Source of the DNA: Actinomycetes bacterium
GTDB taxonomy: Bacteria; Actinomycetota; Acidimicrobiia; Acidimicrobiales; RAAP-2
Length of the DNA: 5,936 nucleotides
Direction of reading: 5' to 3'
Assembly (NCBI GenBank): GCA_021826655.1
Contig: JAKAZC010000185.1
Location: forward strand, 1 to 5,936
Shown here: positions 1-5,087 of the stretch, one piece after another
Numbering within the stretch: the first letter of the stretch is position 1
Layout of the letters: the number at the start of each line of letters is the position of its first letter
Program-made: the position numbers and the translations under genes
The notes under the pieces: model-generated
What the model was told of the DNA's origin: nothing
The model's database searches: none
What the model saw: only the letters and a program-made list of their open reading frames with translations

Positions 1-1031
1 GCTGGGGGGTGGCGCGTGAGCTGGTCGACGAGCTCCTCCCCAACGCGGCGCGGGCGATCGAGTGGATCGAGCACTTCGGCGACTCGGACGGCGACGGCTA
101 CGTGGAGTACCGTCGGGCGACAGACCGCGGCCTGGCCAACCAGGGGTGGAAGGACAGCTGGGACGGCATCCGCTACGGCGACGGCCGGGTGGCCGAGGCG
201 CCGATCGCCCTCGCCGAGGTGCAGGCCTACACCTACGGCGCCTACCTGGCCAGCGCACACTTCGCCTTCGAGGCCGGGGACACGGCCACCTACGACCGGT
301 TCCGGTCCAAGGCCGCCCACCTGAAGGCCAACTTCAACCGGGACTTCTGGCTGGAGGAGCGGGGTTGGTTCGCGGTCGGCCTCGACGCCGACAAGCGGCC
401 GATCGACTCGCTGACCTCCAACATCGGTCACTGCCTGTGGACCGGGATCGTCGACGAGGACAAGGCAGTGCAGGTCGCGCAGGCGATGGTGTCACCGGCG
501 ATGTTCACCGGCTGGGGGCTGCGCACCCTCTCGAGTGGCAACGGGGGCTACAATCCGATCAGCTACCACTGCGGGTCGGTGTGGCCGCATGACACGGCGA
601 TCGTGGCCGCCGGGCTGGCCCGCTACGGCTTCGACGGTGCGGCCCAGAAGCTCATCTTCGGCCTGCTCGACGCCGCTTCGGCCCAGGGAGGCCGACTGCC
701 GGAACTCTTCAGCGGACTGGATCGCGGCGAGCTGGACGTGCCCGTCGGCTATCCGACCTCGTGCTCGCCACAGGCCTGGTCGGCCGCCTCGCCACTGCTG
801 TGCCTGCGGACCCTGCTCCGTCTCGACCCGTGGATCCCCTACGGCAAGACCTGGCTCAGCCCCAGTCTACCCGAGGGCATCGGGTACCTGAAGGTGGAGG
901 GGATCCCGCTGGCGGGCTCGCGCGTCACCATCGAGGTCGGTGACGCCGTGCCCGGCGGCGTCTCGATCAGTGGACTGCCACCCGAGATCGAGGTCATCCG
1001 CGAGCCGCGTCGTCCGTCGACGGCGGTCTGA
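1..1031 (+). CDS. Amylo-alpha-1,6-glucosidase / glycogen debranching-like glycosidase, C-terminal part (5' truncated by window edge)
   Basis: This is the C-terminal catalytic part of a glycogen-debranching-type glycosidase with an (alpha/alpha)6-barrel. It would be expected to cleave alpha-1,6-linked glucosyl branches or a related glycoside in the cytoplasm. The frame is open to the left edge (codons from position 3), so the GTG at 9 is probably internal; family members are about 650-720 aa with an extra N-terminal domain. Counting from the codon at 9, the family blocks are GWKDSWDGI (46-54), PIALAEVQAYTYGAY (65-79), NIGHCLWTGI (138-147), SGNGGYNPISYHCGSVWPHD (176-195), LPELFSG (230-236) and YPTSCSPQAW (248-257). 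By analogy with related clan members, the Asp of KDSWD and the Glu of PELF are the likely acid and base (inference). Residues from about 275 form a beta-rich tail. The TGA stop is at 1029-1031. The true substrate is uncertain, because many proteins annotated this way are untested. Confidence 0.85.
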   Translation, partial: WGVARELVDELLPNAARAIEWIEHFGDSDGDGYVEYRRATDRGLANQGWKDSWDGIRYGDGRVAEAPIALAEVQAYTYGAYLASAHFAFEAGDTATYDRFRSKAAHLKANFNRDFWLEERGWFAVGLDADKRPIDSLTSNIGHCLWTGIVDEDKAVQVAQAMVSPAMFTGWGLRTLSSGNGGYNPISYHCGSVWPHDTAIVAAGLARYGFDGAAQKLIFGLLDAASAQGGRLPELFSGLDRGELDVPVGYPTSCSPQAWSAASPLLCLRTLLRLDPWIPYGKTWLSPSLPEGIGYLKVEGIPLAGSRVTIEVGDAVPGGVSISGLPPEIEVIREPRRPSTAV

Positions 1032-1035
1032 GGTC

Positions 1036-1063
1036 CGCCCGACGAGACTCCCACCTGTCGGCG
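1036..1063. terminator. Candidate bidirectional hairpin between convergent genes
   Basis: The 32-base gap between the convergent stop codons (1031 and 1064) is almost filled by an imperfect hairpin. The left arm, 1036-1043 (CGCCCGAC), pairs with the right arm, 1057-1063 (GTCGGCG), through 7 base pairs with one bulged C and a 13-base loop. There is no T-run on either side, but actinobacterial terminators often lack one. The location supports the call and the structure alone is modest. Confidence 0.3.
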
Positions 1064-1681
1064 CTACCAGCCCCGCTCGACCCATTCGGCAAGGTGGGGG
1101 GACTCGGTCCCGATGGTGGTGCCAGTCCCGTGGCCGGGCAGCACCAAGGTATCGGGGGAGAACACGCCGAACAGGCGATCCTCGATCGAGGTGATGATCG
1201 TCCCGAAGTCAGCGTCCTCGGGAGCGGTGTTTCCCGGACCTCCCGGAAACAGGGTGTCCCCGCTGAACAGGAGCGGCGTCCCCTCCACGGCGAAGCACAT
1301 CGACCCCGGGGTGTGGCCCGGTGTGGCGATGGTGGCCATCCGCAGCCTCCCCACCGTCACGACCGTTTCGTCCTCGAGGATCTGGTCGTAGGAGGGGAGC
1401 ATGGCGGCGTCGGCCCGGGTCACGGCCACGTCGATCCCGGCATCGCGCACGGCCTCGACGGCCTGGATGTGATCCCAGTGGCCGTGGGTCTCGACGACCT
1501 GGCGGACCTGCAGCTCGCGGCAGAGCTCGAGGAGCAGGTCGTGCTCGTTGGCGGCGTCGATCAGGACCGAGTCGCCGGACTCCCGGCACCGCACGATGTA
1601 GACGTTGTTCTCGACGGGTCCCACCACTACCCGGTGGACTTCGACGGCGGTGTCCAGATAGTCGATGACGGTGTCGGCCAT
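1064..1681 (-). CDS. MBL-fold (metallo-beta-lactamase superfamily) hydrolase, glyoxalase II-like
   Basis: A 205-aa soluble metallo-hydrolase of the metallo-beta-lactamase fold, closest in style to the hydroxyacylglutathione hydrolase (glyoxalase II) group. Members usually hydrolyse thioesters or similar esters with two bound metal ions. The metal-binding motifs are all present in order: THGHWDH (65-71; H66, H68, D70, H71), GHTPGS (122-127; H123), SGDTLF (140-145; D142) and LPGHG (181-185; H184). The segment FPGGPGNT (145-152) and the C-terminal IGTESPHLAEW are typical of an actinobacterial subgroup of short hydrolases. The ATG at 1679-1681 is preferred over an upstream in-frame start at 1765, because a near-perfect Shine-Dalgarno AAGGAGGT lies 7 bases upstream and the extra 28 residues are basic, proline-rich and unlike the family. 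The gene is divergent from the acyl-CoA dehydrogenase, which hints at a role with acyl thioesters, but the substrate cannot be read from sequence. Confidence 0.9.
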   Translation of the reverse strand: MADTVIDYLDTAVEVHRVVVGPVENNVYIVRCRESGDSVLIDAANEHDLLLELCRELQVRQVVETHGHWDHIQAVEAVRDAGIDVAVTRADAAMLPSYDQILEDETVVTVGRLRMATIATPGHTPGSMCFAVEGTPLLFSGDTLFPGGPGNTAPEDADFGTIITSIEDRLFGVFSPDTLVLPGHGTGTTIGTESPHLAEWVERGW

Positions 1682-1688
1682 GGGTGCC

Positions 1689-1696
1689 ACCTCCTT
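1689..1696 (-). promoter_or_regulatory. Strong Shine-Dalgarno that fixes the start of the MBL-fold hydrolase
   Basis: On the minus strand the sequence AAGGAGGT ends 7 bases before the ATG at 1679-1681. It is nearly fully complementary to the 16S rRNA 3' end and is the best ribosome-binding site in the window. It decides the start against the longer reading frame that opens at 1765. Confidence 0.85.
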
Positions 1697-1854
1697 GACG
1701 GTGAGCGTAGCGGGGGCCGGCTCCCTGTTGTCACCGGGTCGCCGCCTGTTGGTCAGCGCCGACACGGTTCTGGTAGACAGGCAGGGTAGGCCGCCCGGGT
1801 GCGGGCATCGTCACACGACGTCCCTGGTGGGGGACACCACCGGATGGAGAGATT
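1697..1854. promoter_or_regulatory. Divergent intergenic region expected to hold both promoters
   Basis: The gap between the divergent hydrolase and acyl-CoA dehydrogenase genes has no plausible reading frame of its own and must contain at least two promoters. Only weak candidates are visible. On the plus strand, TGGTCA (1750-1755) and TAGACA (1774-1779) are 18 bases apart. On the minus strand, TACCCT (1783-1788 reversed) is a TAnnnT-type -10 with GTGACG (1809-1814 reversed) a rather long 20 bases upstream. The two -10-like boxes nearly abut, which would make the promoters back to back. The region is certain to be regulatory by position; the specific boxes are not. Confidence 0.4.
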
Positions 1855-2970
1855 ATGAACTTCGCCTTCAGCGAGGAGCAGGACGAGCTCCGCAAGTCGG
1901 TGCGTCGCTTCCTCGACGACAAGTCACCCGAGACCGAGGTACGCCGGCTCATGGAGACGACCGAGGGCTACGACCCCGAGGTCTGGACCCAGATGGCGGA
2001 GCAGCTCGGACTGCAGTCGTTGATCATCCCCGAGGAGTTCGGCGGGGCAGGATTCACCTATGTCGAGCTGATCGTGGTGCTCGAGGAGATGGGGGCCGCA
2101 CTGCTGTGCGCTCCGTTCTTCTCCACCGTGGCGCTGGCCGCCAATGCTCTCCTCACGTCGGGCGACACCAAGGCGCAGGAGGAACTGCTGCCGGGCATCG
2201 CCTCCGGCGAGACCATCGCCACACTCGCCTTCACCGAGGATTCCGGCAGGTGGGACCCGGACGGGATCACCCTGGCGGCCATCCCCTCGGGTGACGGGTG
2301 GTCCCTCGACGGACACAAGTCGTTCGTCATCGACGGTCACCTGGCCGACCTGATCCTGGTGGTCGGCCGTACCGAAGCGGGCCTCTCGCTGTTCGGGGTC
2401 AGGGGCGACGCGGAAGGCCTGAACCGAACCCCGCTGGCGACCATGGACCAGACCCGCAAGCAGGCCCGCCTCGAATTCGTGACCACCCCGGCATGGCTCA
2501 TCGGGACCGACGGCGGCGCCGAGGCCGGTCTGTCGAAGACGCTGGACCTCGCCGCCGTGGCGCTCGCAGCCGAGCAGGTGGGGGGCGCCCAGCGCTGTCT
2601 GGAGAGCTCCGTCGAGTACGCCAAGACGCGTATCCAGTTCGGCCGTCCGATCGGCAGCTTCCAGGCCATCAAGCACAAGTGCGCGGACATGCTGCTCGAG
2701 GTCGAGTCGGCCAAGTCGGCCGCCTACTACGCCGGCTGGGCGGCCTCGGAGGACTCCGACGAGCTCCCGGTCGTGGCCAGTCTGGCCAAGTCCTACTGCT
2801 CGGAGGCGTACTTCCACGCCGCGGCCGAGACCATCCAGATCCACGGTGGCATCGGCTTCACGTGGGAGCACCCCGCTCATCTGTACTTCAAGCGGGCGAA
2901 GTCCTCGGAGCTGATGCTGGGCGACCCCTCGTACCACCGCGAGCTGCTGGCACAGCGCATCGGCATCTGA
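1855..2970 (+). CDS. Acyl-CoA dehydrogenase family protein (FadE/ChsE-like)
   Basis: A 371-aa flavoprotein of the acyl-CoA dehydrogenase family, which normally removes two hydrogens from acyl-CoA thioesters and passes the electrons to ETF. The three-part fold is visible: N-terminal helical domain (about 1-120, FSEEQDELRKSVRRFL at the start and IPEEFGGAGF at 58-67), middle beta domain (about 120-215, with AFTEDSG at 125-131 as a degenerate form of the usual TEPGAGSD signature), and C-terminal helical domain (about 220-371). FAD-contact motif RIQFGRPIGSFQAIKH is at 259-274, and the second signature HGGIGFTWEH at 330-339 leads into YFKRAK. The FTWEH variant resembles actinobacterial FadE proteins that include subunits of alpha2beta2 steroid side-chain dehydrogenases. 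The usual catalytic Glu appears absent at both known positions (my alignment by eye: Leu355 and about Ala233). The ATG at 1855 has GGAG 5 bases upstream. No partner dehydrogenase gene is in the window. Confidence 0.9.
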   Translation: MNFAFSEEQDELRKSVRRFLDDKSPETEVRRLMETTEGYDPEVWTQMAEQLGLQSLIIPEEFGGAGFTYVELIVVLEEMGAALLCAPFFSTVALAANALLTSGDTKAQEELLPGIASGETIATLAFTEDSGRWDPDGITLAAIPSGDGWSLDGHKSFVIDGHLADLILVVGRTEAGLSLFGVRGDAEGLNRTPLATMDQTRKQARLEFVTTPAWLIGTDGGAEAGLSKTLDLAAVALAAEQVGGAQRCLESSVEYAKTRIQFGRPIGSFQAIKHKCADMLLEVESAKSAAYYAGWAASEDSDELPVVASLAKSYCSEAYFHAAAETIQIHGGIGFTWEHPAHLYFKRAKSSELMLGDPSYHRELLAQRIGI

Positions 2971-2982
2971 GCCCGTACCCCA

Positions 2983-3003
2983 CCCGGTAGCGTGTGCACC
3001 GGG
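2983..3003 (+). terminator. Candidate terminator hairpin after the acyl-CoA dehydrogenase gene
   Basis: A perfect 6-base inverted repeat, CCCGGT (2983-2988) and ACCGGG (2998-3003) with a 9-base loop, starts 12 bases after the dehydrogenase stop codon. It has no T-run. The same bases also contain a promoter-like box (TAGCGT), so the role is ambiguous. Confidence 0.35.
2988..2993 (+). promoter_or_regulatory. Possible -10 element (TAGCGT) for the membrane-anchored protein gene
   Basis: TAGCGT fits the actinobacterial TAnnnT -10 pattern. A transcript starting near position 3000 would have a leader of about 73 bases before the ATG at 3073. No good -35 hexamer lies at 16-19 bases upstream, and the box sits in a hairpin that may instead end the upstream transcript. 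Confidence 0.25.
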
Positions 3004-3012
3004 AACCTCCGA

Positions 3013-3044
3013 CCGGGGTCCCGACGGGATCCCGACGGACCCGG
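3013..3044. repeat. Tandem 11-mer repeat nested in an inverted repeat
   Basis: Two adjacent near-identical 11-mers, TCCCGACGGGA (3019-3029) and TCCCGACGGAC (3030-3040), lie inside an outer inverted repeat GGGTCC (3016-3021) and GGACCC (3037-3042). Two further pairs, CC 3013-3014 with GG 3043-3044, extend the stem across one bulged G. The centre also holds the palindrome CGGGATCCCG (3025-3034). The element may be a terminator stem for the upstream gene, a structured leader of the downstream gene, or an operator. Confidence 0.6.
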
Positions 3045-3072
3045 CCCACGATCCGTTCCGGAAGCGAGTGAC

Positions 3073-3693
3073 ATGCGGAAGTATCTGAGTTTCGTCCTGC
3101 TGGGCGTCCTGACCCTGGTGGGGGTGGGCGCGGCCGTGCTCGGAGTCGTGCAGAGCACGGGCGGCACCGGATTGGGCCAGGCCGTGTCCACCACGCTGCG
3201 CTCGACGAGCTACAGCGAGTACCTCGTCGAGCGGACGCCGCAGGGCAGTCAGACCGCCAGCCTCGTCTACCAGGCTCCGGACCGGCTCGGCGGTTGGCTC
3301 CAGAGTGCCGGACGCCGCACCTACCTGGTGATCATCGGTTCGACCGAGTACATCAGTGTCACCCGTCCCGCCGGCGCCACCGGCGCACCGCTGACGTTCT
3401 ACAGGCAGCAGTCGGCAGGTGCCCAGGCCGTGGATCCGGCGCACACCTATCTCCCGTACTACGACAAGGGCAGGGCCGTCCGGTCCGGATCGGTGACGAC
3501 GGTGACGCTGACCCAGGGAGGGCAGACCGAGCGGCTGACCTTCACTGTCGCCGGTAATTTCGTGTCGAAGTTCACGGCAGCGACCCCCGGTGGGACCATC
3601 AGCCTCGACATCTCGAACGTCGGTTCGTCGCCGACGGTGTCGCTACCCAAGGGAGCGAAGGTCGTCGCCACCCCGAGTCAGGGCGCAGGTTGA
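3073..3693 (+). CDS. Membrane-anchored exported protein, possible LolA/LppX-like fold
   Basis: A 206-aa protein with one N-terminal hydrophobic segment (about residues 5-26, preceded by MRKY), so it is exported and either anchored by this segment or cleaved near VQS (26-28). There is no cysteine anywhere, so it is not a lipoprotein. The remaining part is rich in short beta strands and is Ser/Thr/Gly rich. The pieces YQAPDRL (66-72), YLVIIGSTEYIS (84-95), FTVAGNFVSKFTA (157-169) and a final strand block ending VSLPKG (189-194) resemble the lipid-binding LolA/LppX/LprG half-barrel, whose members often read 'Y.aPDR ... yv.iGd..Y' (family assignment by pattern memory). If right, it would bind lipids or glycolipids outside the membrane. 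The ATG at 3073 is chosen over the GTG at 2992 because it starts directly at the signal-like sequence and has GGAAG 8 bases upstream. It is convergent with thiE. A plain hypothetical protein is the alternative. Confidence 0.8.
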   Translation: MRKYLSFVLLGVLTLVGVGAAVLGVVQSTGGTGLGQAVSTTLRSTSYSEYLVERTPQGSQTASLVYQAPDRLGGWLQSAGRRTYLVIIGSTEYISVTRPAGATGAPLTFYRQQSAGAQAVDPAHTYLPYYDKGRAVRSGSVTTVTLTQGGQTERLTFTVAGNFVSKFTAATPGGTISLDISNVGSSPTVSLPKGAKVVATPSQGAG

Positions 3694-3708
3694 CCATGGT
3701 CCGGCGCC
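3682..3708. terminator. Candidate bidirectional hairpin between convergent genes
   Basis: Only 15 bases separate the stop codons of the membrane protein gene (3693) and thiE (3709). A perfect 10-base palindrome GACCATGGTC (3692-3701) overlaps the TGA, and it is flanked by GGCGC (3682-3686) and GCGCC (3704-3708), which can pair outside it with unequal internal loops. There is no T-run. The placement fits shared termination, and the structure is weak. Confidence 0.3.
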
Positions 3709-4428
3709 TCAGGCACTGACCGAGGCGAGGGCCCCGTCGATGGCTGACCGAAGTGAACGTGCGGCCCGCTCGGGGTCGTCGGCGCCGACCAGCCAACGGA
3801 CGACCACGAAGTGCCGTGCCCCGGCCCGCACCAGTCCGCCGACGCTGTCCGGGTCGACGCCCCCGGTGACCCACACCGGCCATGGTGATCGGGCGACCGC
3901 TTCGGCGAGGTAGGTGGTACCCGTCCCCGGTCGGCCGGGTTTGGTCGGCGTCGGCACGACCGGTCCGGCCGAGAGGTAGTCGACCGGAGCGGTCTTCGCC
4001 GACGCGACGCCCGCGACCGTGGGGCCACCCGTTCCACCACCCCTCCCGCCGACGGCGGCATCGAGTTCGGCGGAGGCATGCGTCGACAGGCCGACGATGC
4101 CACCGGGGCCGACGACCGCCCGGGCGGCGGCGGCCGACACGTCGTCCTGACCCACATGGACGCCGTCGGCCCCCGCCGCCGCTGCGAGGTCGGGCCGGTC
4201 GTTGAGCACGAAGGGTACGCCGGCCGACCCGCACACCCGTCGGACGACCGATGCCCGTTCGAGGAGGGCCGAGTCGTCCAGCAGCTTCTCGCGGAGCTGC
4301 ACGACATCCACACCGCCGTCGATGCAGCGCCCGACGAATGCCTCGAGATCAGGTCGGTCCGGGGTGCACAGGTAGAGACGCCGCCCGGCCAGGTCCCACC
4401 GGTCCCCGCGGTGATCGATTGCCGTCAC
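3709..4428 (-). CDS. thiE: Thiamine-phosphate synthase (thiamine-phosphate pyrophosphorylase)
   Basis: A 239-aa TIM-barrel enzyme that joins HMP pyrophosphate with thiazole phosphate carboxylate to give thiamine phosphate (EC 2.5.1.3), in the cytoplasm. Family motifs are clear: VQLREK (43-48), NDRPDLAAAAGADGVHVGQDD (76-96, with the Mg/pyrophosphate-binding Asp residues in NDR and GQDD), STH (115-117), DYLSAGPVVPTPTKPGRP (150-167, with the T.TK pyrophosphate loop at 160-163) and VTGGVD (187-192). The C-terminal phosphate-binding area reads FVVVRWLVGADDP (207-219). A Gly-rich stretch at about 127-148 makes the STH-to-DYLSAGP spacing roughly 15 residues longer than in well-known ThiE proteins. 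The GTG start at 4426-4428 overlaps the TGA of the upstream HhH-GPD gene (GTGA), suggesting translational coupling. No TPP riboswitch is visible upstream, nor other thi genes in the window. Confidence 0.95.
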   Translation of the reverse strand: MTAIDHRGDRWDLAGRRLYLCTPDRPDLEAFVGRCIDGGVDVVQLREKLLDDSALLERASVVRRVCGSAGVPFVLNDRPDLAAAAGADGVHVGQDDVSAAAARAVVGPGGIVGLSTHASAELDAAVGGRGGGTGGPTVAGVASAKTAPVDYLSAGPVVPTPTKPGRPGTGTTYLAEAVARSPWPVWVTGGVDPDSVGGLVRAGARHFVVVRWLVGADDPERAARSLRSAIDGALASVSA

Positions 4429-5006
4429 CCCGGGCCGGGGAGCTTGGCGCGTGCCTCGGCCTTCGTCGCCTGCTTGAATTGGCGAACCTTGGCCAGGGAC
4501 TCGGGCGAGTCGATGTCGGCCACCGACCGGTACGACCCGGACTCGCCGTAGGTCCCGGCGGCCGTGTCCCAGCCGGGGGGCCGGACGCCGAGCTGCTTGC
4601 CCAGCAGGGCCACGAAGATGCGTGCCTTCTGGTCGCCGAAGCCCGGGAGGGCCTTCACGTGGGCGAGGAGCTGCTTGCCGTCCGTCGCCGTCGACCAGAT
4701 CGCCGAGGTGTCGCCGTCGTACGTCTCGAGCACGGCCGAACAGACGTCCTGCACGCGTCCGGACATGGACCGGGGGAACCGGTGGAGCGCCGGCTTGGCG
4801 GCGAAGACGGAGGCGAGGTCGTCGGGGGGCATGGCCGCGATTGCGGCGGGGTCCAGGGAACCTCCCAGCCGCTCCTTCAGCTCGAAGGGCGCCCGGAAGG
4901 CACGCTCCATCGGGATCTGCTGGTCCAGGACCATGCCGATCAGGAGCGCCAGCGGTTCGGACGCCAGCAGCGCGTCCGCATCGGTGTCACCGGTGAGCCA
5001 GAGCAC
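4425..5006 (-). CDS. HhH-GPD family base-excision DNA repair protein (small actinobacterial type)
   Basis: A 193-aa protein of the helix-hairpin-helix GPD superfamily of DNA glycosylases, matching a small actinobacterial subfamily known only as 'HhH-GPD-type base excision DNA repair protein'. The N-terminal block MVLDQQIPMERAF (25-37) is typical of that subfamily. The hairpin motif LPGFGDQKARIF is at 120-131, and an Asp that may correspond to the conserved catalytic Asp is D147 in PPGWDTAAGTYG (143-154). The lysine used by bifunctional glycosylases (GRKTA in endonuclease III) is replaced by Gln126, with Lys one place later. There is a single cysteine (C89), so no [4Fe-4S] loop. It would act on damaged bases in DNA, but the lesion is unknown. 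The GTG start at 5004-5006 fits the reading of the conserved N-terminus and lies 6 bases after a -10-like TAGCCT. The gene's stop overlaps thiE, so the two are likely co-transcribed. Confidence 0.88.
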   Translation of the reverse strand: MLWLTGDTDADALLASEPLALLIGMVLDQQIPMERAFRAPFELKERLGGSLDPAAIAAMPPDDLASVFAAKPALHRFPRSMSGRVQDVCSAVLETYDGDTSAIWSTATDGKQLLAHVKALPGFGDQKARIFVALLGKQLGVRPPGWDTAAGTYGESGSYRSVADIDSPESLAKVRQFKQATKAEARAKLPGPG

Positions 5007-5012
5007 CCGCCC

Positions 5013-5041
5013 AGGCTAGCCGGGGACGTCGGACCTCCCAG
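5013..5041 (-). promoter_or_regulatory. Candidate leaderless promoter of the HhH-GPD/thiE operon
   Basis: On the minus strand, TAGCCT (5013-5018) fits the actinobacterial TAnnnT -10, with CTGGGA (5036-5041, 3 of 6 matches to TTGACA) 17 bases upstream. Six bases separate the -10 box from the GTG at 5004-5006, so transcription would start at the start codon itself. The space between contains only GGGCGG, which is too close to the GTG for a normal ribosome-binding site. Both facts fit a leaderless mRNA, common in actinomycetes. Confidence 0.45.
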
Positions 5042-5062
5042 CGGGGTCCCCGGGGGATCGGC

Positions 5063-5077
5063 CGACCGGACCGGTCG
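5063..5077 (-). terminator. Candidate terminator hairpin after aceE
   Basis: A perfect inverted repeat CGACCGG-A-CCGGTCG (plus-strand reading) starts 10 bases after the aceE stop codon and folds as 6 base pairs with a 3-base loop on the minus strand. A second GC-rich dyad, GGGG-T-CCCC (5043-5051), follows. No T-run is present. The site lies between aceE and the candidate promoter of the next gene, where termination would be expected. Confidence 0.4.
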
Positions 5078-5087
5078 TCGACTCCGG

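Noticed and set aside
9..1031. Complete 340-aa glycosidase starting at the GTG at position 9
   Set aside because: The frame is open to the window edge, there is no visible ribosome-binding site, and the family has several hundred more N-terminal residues.
1682..1765. N-terminal extension of the MBL-fold hydrolase by 28 residues
   Set aside because: The extension covers the AAGGAGGT site and has no homology-like pattern; the ATG at 1679-1681 is far better supported.
1094..1789. A 231-codon plus-strand frame over the MBL-fold hydrolase
   Set aside because: It is antisense to a gene with all metal-binding motifs and a strong ribosome-binding site; the product is Gly/Asp/Val-rich with no recognisable domain.
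2992..3072. Upstream GTG start for the membrane-anchored protein
   Set aside because: It would put 27 polar, proline-rich residues in front of a typical export signal, translate the repeat element, and lacks a ribosome-binding site.
1924..3444. A 506-codon open frame on the minus strand opposite the acyl-CoA dehydrogenase and the start of the membrane protein gene
   Set aside because: It lies antisense to a clear family match, spans two genes and an intergenic region, and its translation is a run of Arg/Gly/Leu-rich sequence with no motif. Long antisense frames are normal at this GC content.
5007..5087. TPP riboswitch controlling the thiE operon
   Set aside because: The gap is about 80 bases, I see no THI-box pair (CTGAGA and ACCTGA type), and the likely promoter lies at its downstream end, so no leader would be made.
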